Source: Puccinia triticina (taxonomy: Eukaryota > Basidiomycota > Pucciniomycetes > Pucciniales > Pucciniaceae). Taken from it: a DNA stretch of 64,000 bases. Position numbers and translations under genes: made by a program. The notes beneath the pieces are model-generated. The model saw only the letters and a list, made by a program, of their open reading frames with translations, made no database searches and had not been told where the DNA came from. Numbering within the stretch: position 1 is the stretch's first letter; each line of letters begins with the position of its first letter. Location: NCBI RefSeq assembly GCF_026914185.1, contig NC_070562.1, forward strand, positions 1,736,001 through 1,800,000, in the 5' to 3' direction. Of the stretch, positions 1 to 11,625 are shown piece by piece.

Positions 1-57
1 GATCGGCGACGCATTTCTTGTCGTCAGATTTGCATTCGCTCCGTTGAGCGTCTTATA
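1..57 (+). repeat. 3' end of the 5' LTR of Copia-1 (cut by the window edge)
   Basis: Bases 1-57 are identical to bases 4934-4990 of the 3' LTR, after which the two copies diverge. No mismatch in the visible stretch suggests a young insertion. A tRNA-iMet-like primer site (GGTATCTGAGTCCA, about 82-95) follows, so the LTR must end between 57 and about 80. Confidence 0.8.
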
Positions 58-309
58 GGTTAAAAGCCGGTTCTGCTATTCGGTATCTGAGTCCACAGCT
101 CGGGAGACCAGCATTGAATGGTCGGTTGAGGAGGCAAACTAAAAGAGATTCGAGAGAAAGTGATAGAAGAAACGCTAGAGAAAAAACAAAAAGAAAGAGA
201 CATCGAAGAAAAAGAGAGAATCAAAGCGATCAAAGATTTTGAAGAAGAAACTCGGGCGTACTACAAGAACAATCACCAACCAGTACCCTCCTCCTCGACT
301 TCAGTAGTA

Positions 310-3300
310 ATGGCGGCAACACCATTGGCCGAAGACTACTTCCACCTAAAAGGTGAATTACAGCGCCTCAAAGGTCTACTCAACAATGTGAATCTCCTCC
401 GCCCAAACCCGCAAGCCGAAGGAGTCAACAGCGTGCTTCAAAGCTTTCATAAAAAGCTGCTAGACCTCCACTACATGCACAATCCCAAGAAGACTCGGCT
501 TGCGAAGGGAAAAGCGAACTTCAAAGTCTGGGACCGCGAAATCAACCGGACGCTGAAATATGTCTTTGAAAATCAAGGGACTTTTAGCGAGCTTGAGGCG
601 AATTTTGTATCTCGGTCGGCCAAAGATCAGGCGGCCATTGCATGCCTATTGCGGTCGACAATTGAAACAACACTGTTGGACATAGTAGACGGTGTGAACT
701 CGGATAACCCATGGACTATCTTCACTCAGCTCAAGAACCAATGCGACAGGTCCGACAGACAACATAAGCTGGACGTCATCAACCAGTTTGCCGAACTAAT
801 CGGCAATCGATCGCCTGGGACAGAGGTGAACCTAGCGAATTGGAGCAAAGTGTGGACCGAGATGACTCAGCTGAAGATCTTGTGGGAAGAAGCTGGAGGC
901 CTCCTGCTCCAAAGCAGCTTTGCGGCACCGGTTGGTATTGATGCGAAGACTTTCGAATTTATGGTTAGTCAGAAGCTAGAAGCCACCAAGGATGCGACTT
1001 TCAACGATGTCATGACGGTTATCCAGGCTGCATCCGGCAAGTCCCAAAACAAGGCATCCCAAAATATGGACGACTCATACGCCCCGATGGATCTAGACGC
1101 GGTGAATGCAGTCAGATCAATGGCGGGAAGATACGCGCCACCTCACAAACGCACTCCACCGCACTTCGGACAACAGCAGAAGAGCGGGCAAAATCAACAG
1201 AGCACCCCGCATACCAATCAGCCTAAGCCGAACTTGTCAATTGAGAAGGCGTTGGCTTACCGTGGATACCCCCTCACCAGCCACCTAGCGGGAAAGTGGG
1301 GCGTTCAATGCCATTACTGCAAGCAAGACGGTCACTGGCATAACAACTGTCGTCTATTCTGGGAGGACGTCGAGTCGGGAACCATAGGACCTCCTCCGGA
1401 AGGACACGATACACCAGGTTCAAACTACCTTCCGCCTGAACGGCCGTTCGGAAAGAGCAACCGACTTCGACAACTAGACATACCGGAAGTCGGGGATGGG
1501 AAGATCTTACTAGATTCGGGAGTGTCTACTCATGTGAGTGGTTCCCTCTCACTCTACACCTTGACTGAAGAACTTGATCGACCTAGAAGAATACTACTGG
1601 CAGTGGCTGATTGCTCCATTGATGTCAGACTCAAGGGGACGATCACAATCCCAACAAAGCAAGGCGAAGTGAAGATTGAAGACGTCTACTATTGCCCTGG
1701 CGTAGACGGGGTCATCCTATCGGTTGGAAGACTGACGAATGTGGGATGGCAACTGGAATTCCGCGGACGAGAAGCGACGTTGACTAGTCCCTTGAAATTA
1801 GTCTTTAACACGTTGTACCGCAATTTCTGTTGGTTTCTGAGTAATTTAAACCAATCTCTTGTCTTGAATAAAGTCACCCAACGCCCCTCGTTTGATCCTT
1901 TCTTGTGGCATAGATGGCTCGGCCACGTATCAGAAGAAGTAGTGAGAAAATACCTAAGGCAGCATTACCCAGAAGAGGTTGAAGGAAAAACATGGGACTC
2001 GTTTTTCTGTACTCAATGCGCAAAGTCTGAAAGTGTTGATAAGAAATCTCCTGGAGGAAATTCACTGATTCCACGAGATGAACCGCTTGACTTACTCGTG
2101 TTGGACGTTGCAGGACCATTCTCATATGATCTTTCGGGAAAACGCTACGTTCTGACTTTGAGAGACCACGCTACAACATACATCTTCTGCGACGTTTTGG
2201 TGCAGCGGAGCGAGGTCCCGGCGAAAATCATGGAATGGTTGAATCATCTCAAAGTCACCATTGGCCGGTATCCCAAGAACATCCGATGCGACAATGCTCC
2301 AGAATACACATCATCGCTGAAGAAGCTCCTCAAACCCATCGGGGTTTCTTTAGCTCCGGTCCCGCCGTACAGCCCTGAGCAGAACGGAGAAGCAGAAAGG
2401 GTGAATCGAACGCTAGGCAATATGGCTAGGACAATGCTACACAAGTCTGCAATGGCACGTCCGTACTGGAGTTACGCGTACCGCATGGCGGCCCACATCC
2501 ACAACAGAATCCCAAACAAGAAGATAGACTCCTGTCCACTACAAGCGTTGTACAACATCGAGGTGGATCCGAATGTCCTATACCCATTCGGAGCAGACGC
2601 GATTGTACACATCCCAAAGGAGAAGCGCGACAAACTCTCAGAGCGGGCCATCTCGGGGAAGCTCATCGGTTACCCGGCAGCTGGGGCAGGATGGTTAGTA
2701 CACTCTAATCAGAATGGTCGAATTTTGCACTCGACGTCGGTCATATTTCCCGAGTTCCAGAACTTACCAGTAAAGAAGAAAGAAGCCAAGCGTGGCGATC
2801 TGGATTTCATAATCAACCAGATAGTTCTAAAGCTAGGAGAAGAGACGACTGATGAGCAAGCAAAAGCAGAACAGAAAGCCATAGCAAATTTGCCGATAAA
2901 TGAGGATCGGCGGATTCCCCTCAATATCCGGTCGGCACTCCGAGCAAAAGACTCATCGGCATGGCGAGCTGCGGCAAACTACGAGATCGACAAGTTTTTC
3001 GAATTAGACGTCTGGATACTGATGGACCCGTTCCCTGGAGCTAAGGCGTTGGGGTGCAGGTGGGTTTTCGCTATCAAAGAAGGCATGCAGCAAGATGATC
3101 CGGAAATATACCGCGCAAGATACGTAGCGAAGGGTTTCAACCAAGTGATGGGCCGCGACTGCAACAAGACATATGCGCCGACGGCATCCTTAGTCACCCT
3201 CCGTCTATTAATCTCCCTAGCCATCAAGTACCACTATCCGATTGCGACCTTTGACGTCAGTTTGGCTTATTTGTACAGCCCCATCGAGGAAGATGTGTAC

Positions 3301-4637
3301 GTGCAGCCCCCGGTAGAAATTCGTCCGGAGTTGAAAGGGAAAATTATGAAACTCAAGAAGGCGATGTACGGCACAAAACAGGCCGCGCGATGCTGGTGGA
3401 AGTTTTTCAAGTCAAAAATGGAAAACCTGGGATTCATTGCTTCAGAGTTAGAACAATCATTATACATCTACCGGCGCGGGAACGGCTTCATTATAATCTG
3501 GTTACATGTGGACGATGGATTTGCGGTGGCGTCGAACGAAGAGCTGATGGGAGAACTACGGACGGCGATGGAAAAGGAGATGAAGATAAAGTGGTCAAAT
3601 GATGTGGCGAAACTGGTCGGTATAAACATCAAACTGAAAGCTGATGTCGTGGAACTCGACCAAGAAAAGCTTGCCAGCCAGATCGTGGCGGATTATTCCA
3701 GGCCGGTTTTCACTCAGCGGAGCACCCTCCCGGATGAAGCGCTAGAAATTCACTCTGGCGAACCTCTAGACCAGACGGAGTACCGCTCTACTCTTGGATC
3801 CCTGATGTACCTCGTGGCTGGGACACGGCCAGACTTGTCATATGCCGTGAATCTACTGGCAAGGTACAGTGAAAACCCATCGCCAAAGCACTGGAAGGCA
3901 CTAGATTTTCTAATTGGTTATCTGAAGCGGTCGAAGTCGGTAAAACTGAGCCTGAAAGGAGCTGGGGATTCTTTGGATCTGTGGTCGGATGCGAACTGGG
4001 GCGGCGAGCATGAACGGTCGACATCTGGGTTTGTTATCAAGCATTTGGGGGACTCGATTGCGTGGGGAGCGAAGCGGCAGACGGTCGTGGCATTGTCGAC
4101 TTGCGCGGCGGAATATGTAGCCTTGTCGGACGGGGCACAACACTTGGCAGGTCTTTCAATCCTTTTAGGGCCTGTACCACAGGGCATGAAAATTGAAATT
4201 TTCCAAATTTATTTGGCTCAAAATTTCTTGGGACAAAAACTGAGCCTGTCCAAAATGTAGGCTTGAGCCTAAATGTGAAGAATTTCAACATTTGAACCCT
4301 CTGCTAGTTTTCAATTTTTGTGTACAGGGCAAAAAAAGTTGAATTTTTTTAAAGTTGAGACCCATGGTACAGGCCCTAAGAAGATATCCATCACTCGATC
4401 AAGATGAACATTTTTTGCGACAACGAAGCGGCAATATTAATAGCAGGCGACAATGCATCAAAGAAAAGGACAAAATATTTAATGCGGGCTTTCTATTTCA
4501 TCAATGATTTTGTCAGGGAAAACAACATCAAGATCATCTGGACAAATACAAATCTTCAACAAGCGGACATTTTCACCAAAAAGCTGGGACCAAACAAGAT
4601 GGAAGGGGCGATGGCAAATCTTGGTCTAAGGGCGTGA
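310..4637 (+). pseudogene. Copia-1 gag-pol polyprotein, split by a MITE near its 3' end
   Basis: Polyprotein of a Ty1/copia LTR retrotransposon. The open frame reaches back to about 160, but the first ATG is at 310. Order seen: UBN2/copia-type gag, zinc knuckle CHYCKQDGHWHNNC, protease motif LLDSGVSTHVSG, an HHCC integrase zinc finger, an integrase core with D (LVLDVAGPF), D (RCDNAPEY) and E (NGEAERVNRT), reverse transcriptase with LHVDDGFAVA, and RNase H starting LWSDANWGGEHERS. All catalytic residues checked are present. The frame runs into a MITE at 4168 and stops at 4260; the rest of RNase H (FCDNEAAILIA to ADIFTKKLG) resumes after the MITE and ends at 4637. Removing the MITE and one target copy rejoins the frame (SILL then EDIHH), matching the related Copia-3 protein. 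It was probably intact before the MITE landed. Confidence 0.93.
4165..4379. mobile_element. 209-bp MITE with GGGCCTGTACCA ends, inserted in Copia-1
   Basis: The body is 4168-4376. Its ends are perfect 12-bp inverted repeats (GGGCCTGTACCA). It is flanked by TTA on the left and TAA on the right, which fits a 3-bp TWA target duplication with one change (PIF/Harbinger-like). There is no internal coding capacity. The same ends border the 1.5-kb element at 55488-57015, so both probably used one autonomous source. Confidence 0.85.
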
Positions 4638-4659
4638 AGTTTACCAGCTTGGGGGGGGA

Positions 4660-4990
4660 TGTTAGAGGGCCAGGACAGCCAAGATGGTAAACTTAACTCA
4701 TCCCGAGTTTATCCATCACTATATGCATGTATCAGATCCTTTGTACATACATGCATACTGCGGCTGCGCGTTGTACCTAGTCTAACTCAGCCCGCCGGTA
4801 CCGGTTCCAACCTTTCCTCACCGAGGTTGGACACGATACCGAGCGAGGCTGACCGATCGTCGACGCATTTCTTGTCGTCAGGTATGTGCAATTAACTCAC
4901 CGAGGTTGGACACGATACCGAGCGAGGCTGACCGATCGGCGACGCATTTCTTGTCGTCAGATTTGCATTCGCTCCGTTGAGCGTCTTATA
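4660..4990 (+). repeat. 3' LTR of Copia-1 with an internal 65-bp duplication
   Basis: The LTR starts TGTTAGAGGG directly after a polypurine tract (GGGGGGGGA, 4651-4659). The right end is taken as the point where identity to the 5' LTR stops; no clear CA terminus or target duplication is visible. A 65-bp block (4817-4881) is repeated at 4896-4960 with one mismatch, a 79-bp period. Confidence 0.75.
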
Positions 4991-5575
4991 AGTTTCATCA
5001 AGCTTCCGAGATCGTTTAATCTTTACCTCATCCGCCTCCGTCGCAGAGAACTGGTACGATTACACGTACAATCCCTGAAACCGTTGCGGAAAACACAATA
5101 CCTGGTACATACCACTCGGTTAGACCAGTAGTAAGCTAGTCCTTTCCTTTCTCCCCAACATCCTCATACCAACCCTTTTTATAATCAATCGGTTGCCATA
5201 CTAGTGTTGTCCAGGCAGACATCGCTGCATAACTTTTTCCAGCCAGACCGCCCGAGAACCAGGCCGATACATCCGCTACCATAATCATAGACCCCTCTCT
5301 AGCTAGTACAGAGAACAACCCAGTCATAGATCCGGCATTATCGGGCCCAAATCATCTAGTGGGACTTGGCTGCAAACAACGGAGCGTCGACAGTCAACAT
5401 CCAAAGGCGCTTGACCAGACTAGGACCGTCTTCGATAGGGTTCAAGCAAATTCTAACGGGAGACAATAGACCCGGTACCATTATCGGAGATAATAACACT
5501 ATCAGAAGACCAGACTCTTCGGACTCAGATTCGAGTATCGAGATCACCGGTACTGGTCTGTATCCTTTCTTCATT
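4991..5575 (+). other. Leader upstream of the gag-only gypsy element
   Basis: No gene is recognised. The gag frame is open from about 5366, but its first ATG is at 5576, so this is probably 5' leader. No LTR copy matching the 7820 LTR was found here, so the 5' LTR is missing or displaced. Confidence 0.4.
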
Positions 5576-7669
5576 ATGACTCCCCCTAAGAAGACGGAAT
5601 CTAATGTAGGTTCACAATCTTCATCAACCAGGTCAGCGAAACCATCACTCGTTCCTCCAGGTGAATTTAAACGTGGAGGAGGCAAGAAGATTGTGGGGTC
5701 CAACGACGGTCCTCCTCCTGCAAACTCACCTCAACTTCAAGAGAGCTTATCTCGAAGCTCAGGCGGGGAGCAATCACGAGGAGATGGCGATCTTGAGGAA
5801 GCAGGCGATCACCACTCACAACAGGCTCGAACGGCTGATTGGCCCGGAATTCTTACGAGTGGAGGCGGAGGGCTGCAATCCTCACAACATGCCCCAACAC
5901 AACCGCAGAGCTCCTCGGCAACCAGCAAACCGCCAGCCAGCCCCTCAACTCCGCGGGCAGCATCGGCACCAAGAGTACGCCAGACCGGCTTTCCATCAGC
6001 AGCAGGCTCCGCCGGCGACGCAGGAGCAACATCAGCAGGACCAATCGGGCCTGAACTCCGGGATGAGGAGACGTCGAACATTCAGGCAATCGGGCTACAA
6101 CGAGGTCTTCAGAGTGGGCCGTATCCTCCAGGGGAGCTACCAATCAATCCAACAATCCCGATCGCGAAACCAAGAGCGTCATCACCATTGACGTTCTCCG
6201 ATGCTAGTGCGATGTTGTCTAAGATGTTCGGAGAGATCGAGCAAGTTGTGGATGGTAACTGTAGGCAAGTTAAGAAGCAGACCGACTCTTTCAGGACCGA
6301 TCTGTCCAAATATTTGCATAAGGACCTTACAACCCCGATGGCGAACAATTTTCATCTGGTAAAAGACTTACTTAGTAATAACTTTAAGTCTATTAAGTTT
6401 ACTTTAACTGGTCTTTCATCCTCTTGTAACGGTTTGCCTTCCTCTATGGGGAATATCAAAGACAATTTAGTGATGTTGAATGAAACAATGAGAGCTTTGG
6501 AAGCGACATTCAGCTCCAAGAGAACTGAGTCAGAGCCAAAGAGAGAGGATGTGGAGTTGGATAGAAACTTGAAGGAGTTCATCCAAGAGCGCATAGACTT
6601 GTCAACCTCCAAAATATTGAGCCTAAACCAAGGGGACCCAAAGCTGATTGCCGAAGTGCAAAAGCTTAGCGCCAGGGTATTCCAATTGGAACAAAATATA
6701 GTGGAAACTAAGCAGCGGACCAATAGAGGCCAAGAGCCAGGTAATGTCTCAGGATTATCTAATGACTTGTCCAGTCAATTGCGAGACCACTTCGCTGAAT
6801 TAGAACAGAAGATGATGAGTGAGCTAAGACATTTGTGCAATTCGTCAAAATATTCTGAGATCAGCGCGGAAATAGAACAAAAACTAGAAGACCAGAGTGA
6901 GAATCAACGAGTCGATTTTCTGCAGCTTAACGACAAAATTGACAGGATGATGAGTCAGTGCCGCTCAGAGGGTGCAAGACTCCGAGAAGAAATTGCAGGG
7001 TTGAGAACAATGGTGGGGGAATTGAAAGCGACCACCAATAATGTTCACCAACAAGCCCCTCACCTCTACCAAGCAGAGCGACCACCTACCAGACCAAGGG
7101 AAGGAGAAGCAGACCCCGAATTGAAGAAGAGGTTGAATAATGCAATAGCTAAAGCGGACTGGCCTACCTTTTCAGGAGAGGGCGAGTATGACCATTTGCG
7201 CTTTGTAGAGTGGATAGATACAGCAAAGATTGACGGTCAAGTAGACGACGAAGTTATTGTGTTGAAGTTGCTCGATATGTTCACAGGAACTGCTCTCTCT
7301 TGGTACCAAACGATGAGAGTAAATAATAAAAATAAACCGTGGGTCTTTTGGAGAGCAGAGATTTGCAAAAAATTTGGTCACTCGGCATGGAAGCGCAAGA
7401 AACAGTCAGCGTTTGACGCAGACAAATTCGTGCCAGGAGAGGTAGCTCCAGCGAATTGGGTAACTAGACAATACCAACGTCTCCGATGCTTTGAACCAAA
7501 CATAGATCAAGAGTCCACTAATTTTAAACTACTGAGCTTAATGGATAATGAAGTTGAATTTGCAGCAAAGAATGCAATGTGTAGCCCTGACACCAATCTT
7601 AGTACCTTCATCAATATCCTTGAAGATATCTGTGATAAGACCCAACTGGGAAGACATATTTCAGCCTAA
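5576..7669 (+). CDS. Gag protein of a gypsy-type element without pol
   Basis: About 697 residues from the first ATG. The N-terminal third is rich in Pro, Ser, Gly and Gln. The middle is charged and predicted coiled-coil. The C-terminal 170 residues resemble the gypsy retrotransposon gag domain, with WPTFSGEGEYDHLRFVEWID and a Trp-containing LSWYQTMR segment. No zinc knuckle, protease, reverse transcriptase or integrase follows: a polypurine tract and LTR begin 150 bp after the stop. The single long frame has no breaks, which suggests either recent insertion or selection on gag. It is best read as a non-autonomous gag-only gypsy derivative whose other enzymes would come from a full-length relative. 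Confidence 0.8.
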   Translation: MTPPKKTESNVGSQSSSTRSAKPSLVPPGEFKRGGGKKIVGSNDGPPPANSPQLQESLSRSSGGEQSRGDGDLEEAGDHHSQQARTADWPGILTSGGGGLQSSQHAPTQPQSSSATSKPPASPSTPRAASAPRVRQTGFPSAAGSAGDAGATSAGPIGPELRDEETSNIQAIGLQRGLQSGPYPPGELPINPTIPIAKPRASSPLTFSDASAMLSKMFGEIEQVVDGNCRQVKKQTDSFRTDLSKYLHKDLTTPMANNFHLVKDLLSNNFKSIKFTLTGLSSSCNGLPSSMGNIKDNLVMLNETMRALEATFSSKRTESEPKREDVELDRNLKEFIQERIDLSTSKILSLNQGDPKLIAEVQKLSARVFQLEQNIVETKQRTNRGQEPGNVSGLSNDLSSQLRDHFAELEQKMMSELRHLCNSSKYSEISAEIEQKLEDQSENQRVDFLQLNDKIDRMMSQCRSEGARLREEIAGLRTMVGELKATTNNVHQQAPHLYQAERPPTRPREGEADPELKKRLNNAIAKADWPTFSGEGEYDHLRFVEWIDTAKIDGQVDDEVIVLKLLDMFTGTALSWYQTMRVNNKNKPWVFWRAEICKKFGHSAWKRKKQSAFDADKFVPGEVAPANWVTRQYQRLRCFEPNIDQESTNFKLLSLMDNEVEFAAKNAMCSPDTNLSTFINILEDICDKTQLGRHISA

Positions 7670-7819
7670 GCCACCTGCACCCGTGGGAGAGAATCTTTGG
7701 CTATGATGAGTCCGTCAACACAGCTTTGCCAGGGAGAGATACTCTCCTTTTGGGAGGAGTTCTGCATAGAGGCCAAGGTTAGCCCGGAATTCTGTCCTTT
7801 TTTTTTAGGGGGGGGCAAG

Positions 7820-8400
7820 TGTCAGCTATCCGCTAGTCCAGACAGCGCGGCAACTGTCAATCCCGCTCCAATTAGCGGGCCAAAGAGTCTCCCCGCAAGC
7901 AAAAGCAAGTGAAATGTAAATGACATGGATCAAGCAAGCATATCACAGATCATATAGTACAAGTAGGAGGAATTCCTCCACTTGGAAGATTCCTCAGATT
8001 AGATTTTACCAAGCCCGCCAAGATTGTAGTCTTTGACCTTACTCAAACACTGCGATTGGGGCTATCATCAATCTCTCTTTCCTTTTATTCCTTTCGACTT
8101 GACTCCTCCGCTCGACCTTGCCAATACTGGGTAAGTTGAGCTTTCTCTTTCATCCCTCTCCTTGGGTTTCTTAGAGAGTCGTGATAGACTCCGGTTGACA
8201 AGAAGTCAACAGCCCCTCCTTAAGGAGGCGTGGTTTCATTCCTCCCGCTGAGCCGGTCGAGTAGAGCTCCGACGAGTATAGACTCTGGTTGACAAGAAGT
8301 CAACAGCCCCTCCTTAAGGAGGCGTGGTTATATCCTCCCGCAGAGGCGGTCGAGTAGAGCTCCGACCTCAGGGTCGTGACTGCTATATTGCCTTGTTTTA
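7820..8400 (+). repeat. 3' LTR of the gag-only gypsy element, with a 94-bp tandem duplication
   Basis: The LTR starts TGTCAGCTATCC after a G-rich polypurine tract (about 7807-7819). A 94-bp unit at 8184-8277 is repeated from 8278 to about 8371. The right boundary is uncertain. Confidence 0.65.
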
Positions 8401-9148
8401 TTCAGAGCTCCGTCACCAAAGAGACAAGCCCTGACAACAGTACACCATGTTCCTCCTCAAACGCCGGGGACTCCAACACCAGGGAACGAGACGACCCTCC
8501 AGCCTGCAGCACGTCGCAAAACGCGTCTTGAGGGCCGGACTTACAGAGGTCGTCACGTGAATCATCCTGAAAAAAGGCCGCTTTGATGTGAAACGAGGCT
8601 AGTTTATTCTTGTCGCGGAGACAAAGATGAGGCGCTAGTTTATTCTCGTCGCGGAGACGTTCCGGATGGGATGAAGAGCCACCTGGAACAGGAAGGAGGA
8701 TTGAAGAATAGGGGCAGCTCACGAGTGTGGCTGAAGTAGGGTTTTCGACAATGAAGGTGGCATCTTGCCCGGAGGTGCATCTATGGAGAGAACTTACTTT
8801 GATTTCTCCATACCTCCGCAAAAGCCCTGTTTCCTCCTCTCCGCCTGGTCCACGCCCAACGCGCGCCAATGATGAATCTTGAGATCTTGAGCTCGATTGA
8901 TGGAAGAACAGATTGTGATTTACAGAATTTGAGATGAGACTTGAAGAGGCTAGATGACTGGGAATCAAAGCTGGACAAAATGTTTTTGAATTTTCCGAAA
9001 GTTTTCAACTGTTTTTCAGTTTGTTGATTTTGAGAAGATGATAAGGAAAAGAAAGAAGCCGGACTGTGGGACTCTGAGTGAATGTTTGGCTCCACGACAG
9101 GACTGCGAGACTCTATATCAAGTCCGCCGCTTTCCGAGACAACTTGAT
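8401..9148 (-). other. Downstream region of the minus-strand gag-pro element
   Basis: No recognisable protein is encoded. A block at 8771-8823 (about 50 bp) resembles 11374-11426, upstream of the gag gene on the same element, so it may be LTR or untranslated sequence. A short tandem repeat built on TAGTTTATTCTYGTCGCGGA lies at about 8597-8660. Confidence 0.35.
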
Positions 9149-10015
9149 CTATAAAAAATGCCGGCCTTCAACGGGATCCTCACGAGCTTTCCCTTTGCGG
9201 GTTAGAATCACCTTACGGCCGCTGCCAGGGAAGTCGCGCTCCCAACGTCCGGTGTTGAGGGAACAGAGTGAAATTTCAATGCACCGACCGTTGGAATCCG
9301 GAAGAAGAATCTTCTCCCCAAAATGTCCCCCATATTCTAGGGTGACATTGAAATCCATGAGAAACGGTTGTCCAAGAATGACGGGGCCATCCATCCGAGT
9401 GATCCAGAAATGACAGGTGCCCGTCACTGTTTTTCCAACCTTGATGGGAACGTCCTCCGCGACTCCGACCAGCTCGCAGGCCTGGTTACCTATGCCGTAC
9501 ACGGCGGAACTAAAATTCACTCAAGGACTAAGATTGAGTTTTGTCGCCTTAGCATCCGATATCAGATTCAACTGGGAACCGGAATCCACCAAAGGTGCCA
9601 CATTGCCTTCGTCCTTGCCAAGCAAGCAAGGTAGATACCCCAGCGGGCAGGAATACAAACGATTTTCTTCCTCTTCAGGCAGAGACTCCTCCATCAGCGT
9701 CCCAGAAAGGACCTTCAGATCCTCCAAGTTGACCTCCACGCGGCGCTTTGAGACCCAACACTTCATCCCGTCCGCGACCGCTGGTGCAACCGGACACAAT
9801 TCCGCGACTGTGACCGTCAACGGGAGGTCGGAAATCCTCTGGAGCATGCCTTCCACGGCTTTTGGATGATCTTTGGCTATACCCCTCTCAAATCTAACTT
9901 TTGAAGGGCCCGCGTCCGATTTAGCGGGTGCCGGCTTCGAACTCGGTTCCGTCCGTGATGGTTGCAAAGGCTGTGCGGCAGGCAAACGCTTGAAAAGCTC
10001 AGGCTCTACTTCCAT
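9149..10015 (-). pseudogene. Retropepsin-like protease of a gag-pro LTR element (one internal stop)
   Basis: Read on the minus strand from 10015. The active-site region is PLVDSGSQLNLISD (D-S-G), followed by VILGQPFLMDFNVTLEYGG, a typical second retropepsin motif (ILG). A TGA at 9521-9523 interrupts the same frame just after the active-site segment. Its ATG overlaps the gag stop (ATGGAAGTAG), and it lies in a different frame from gag, so expression would need frameshifting or stop-restart. No reverse transcriptase or integrase follows, so the element lacks most of pol. Confidence 0.75.
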
Positions 10016-11256
10016 GTCTTTGGCTTTGGATCCGGAACTAGGTGCAGGGGTTTTCTGGCAGCCAAAGCTGGAACCGCCGGGGCCTTGTAAGGTTTAGGCG
10101 CCTCATGCTTTTTGCGCGCTGGATCGGATTGATAAGAGCCAGAAAAAGATTGGGAGGACACGGCTGGGGGATACCACGGATCCAAAGACCCGCAGGCTGC
10201 TCGATATTCCGCAGTCGCCAAGCTGGCCTGTGGTTGGAAGGATGCTACTACGTGGCAAATTGGACAAGAAGCGTCGAACGGAATCAAGGCACCGTTTGGG
10301 AGGAAAAAGTTGGTACCCTTCTGCTCGACCAGCTTCTCCTCCTTATACTTCTTGAGTCCAAAACAGCGGGCCGTGCCGTGGCCCTCACGATGACAATAGT
10401 AACAGACTAGCGGTCCGCGGGATGCTGATGGGGTAGACGCGGCCAGAGGATTTGACAACTCTTTCTTCAACCGTTGCTCAAAGGACTGAAGCATGCGTGA
10501 GATCTCGTCGACCGTGGCAGGAGTCTTAGGCTCAGCAGGCGCCTCCTTGGGCCTCCGGTCAGCCTCCATCTTGATCATAACATTGTTAGACTCTTTGAAC
10601 ATCAATGTCGCTGGCTGGGGAGCTGGGGTGACCTTTTCAGAAGTGAAAGCCACCTCCTCTTCCATCTCCGCCTTCGCAGCGGCTCGCAGCGTCTTGAGCG
10701 TCGGCAAAAGATAGCGTCCATCCAGTGTCTTCACCATCTTCTTCTCCTTAATGAGATACGTCTTCATGCGCTGCTGAAACCCGCTAGAGAAGGCAAAGAA
10801 AAAGTGATCCACCGCTAAGTCTTCCAATGAGAGGTGCGCATACCGAATCAAATAGGATAAGACGACATCGAACGTGGACTTGAAGGACCAATAGGTGTCC
10901 AGAGTGGATACCCCTCCCTTGGCAGCCCACGACTCTCGAAGCACCTGCAAGTCGGCCACCGTGTACCAAACGAGATCCACTTGACCCCATCGCTCAAGCA
11001 TCTGTTCTTTGAGCTCTGGCCAGGATTTGCTTGTGTACCCGCCCATGTCCCACACGGTATCCTTGAGATCCTCGGTGCCAAGAAACGACGTCACTTGGAG
11101 AACCATGTCCTCCTCCAAAGCCCCATCTAAATTGGCCGCGAGCTTGTATTCTTGAAGAAAAGCCTCAACTCGCGTGCCCATGAACTTCAATTACCAATCC
11201 TGAGGTTTGATCTTGACTCGCCGACTAGCAGGTTGTCTGGCTGGTGAGTCGGCCAT
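10006..11256 (-). pseudogene. Gag of the gag-pro element (early in-frame stop)
   Basis: The start is taken as the ATG at 11256 (MADSPARQPASRRVKIKPQDW). A TAA at 11191-11193 follows, then the frame continues without breaks to 10006. The N-terminal half is a retrotransposon gag capsid-like region (WPELKEQMLERWGQ and neighbours). A CCHC zinc knuckle, CYYCHREGHGTARC, lies in the C-terminal half, followed by a Pro/Lys-rich tail. Translation from the internal ATG at 11190 would give 394 residues. Confidence 0.75.
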
Positions 11257-11573
11257 CTTGATACGCAGCAAGAGAAGGAAAAGGAGAATCTGAAAGGAAA
11301 AGGCGACCGGGTCCGAAGTGGCTCACAGCACGTGGCAAATGTAATGCTTTGACAACAAGTAGAAGAAACCCTTGGAGGTGCAACTATGGGAGGAACTTAC
11401 TTGTAGTTCTCCTTCCCTCCGCAAGCAAAGAATCCAACGCCTATTGCCCGAGAAGAAAATTCGCCGGATAAAGATCTTGATAGAAAAAGAAACACAGAAC
11501 CAAAGAAAGGCCAAAGAAAGGATTTGAGGAAAGAGAGCGCCTCAACCGCCGATTGTCTTGAAATACGTAAGGA

Positions 11574-11623
11574 CGAGACTGTAAATCTTGAGTTCGCTGG
11601 TTCGATCCCGGCTCGGGGGACCA
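11574..11623 (-). other. Extended primer-binding site complementary to mature tRNA-Tyr
   Basis: On the plus strand these 50 bases match tRNA-Tyr positions 27 to 73 plus the added CCA at 49 of 50 positions. On the element's sense (minus) strand they are therefore complementary to the tRNA and begin TGG, two bases after an LTR ending in CA (11626). The tRNA-Tyr genes at 29846 and 29942 in this window carry introns of 14 and 16 nt after position 37. Here the intron is absent and CCA is present, so the source was processed tRNA. The match ends abruptly at position 26/27. Confidence 0.85.
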
Positions 11624-11625
11624 AA

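Noticed and set aside
8402..8968. A 188-residue open frame downstream of the gag-pro element
   Set aside because: Low complexity, no domain, and it overlaps putative LTR or untranslated sequence repeated at 11374-11426.
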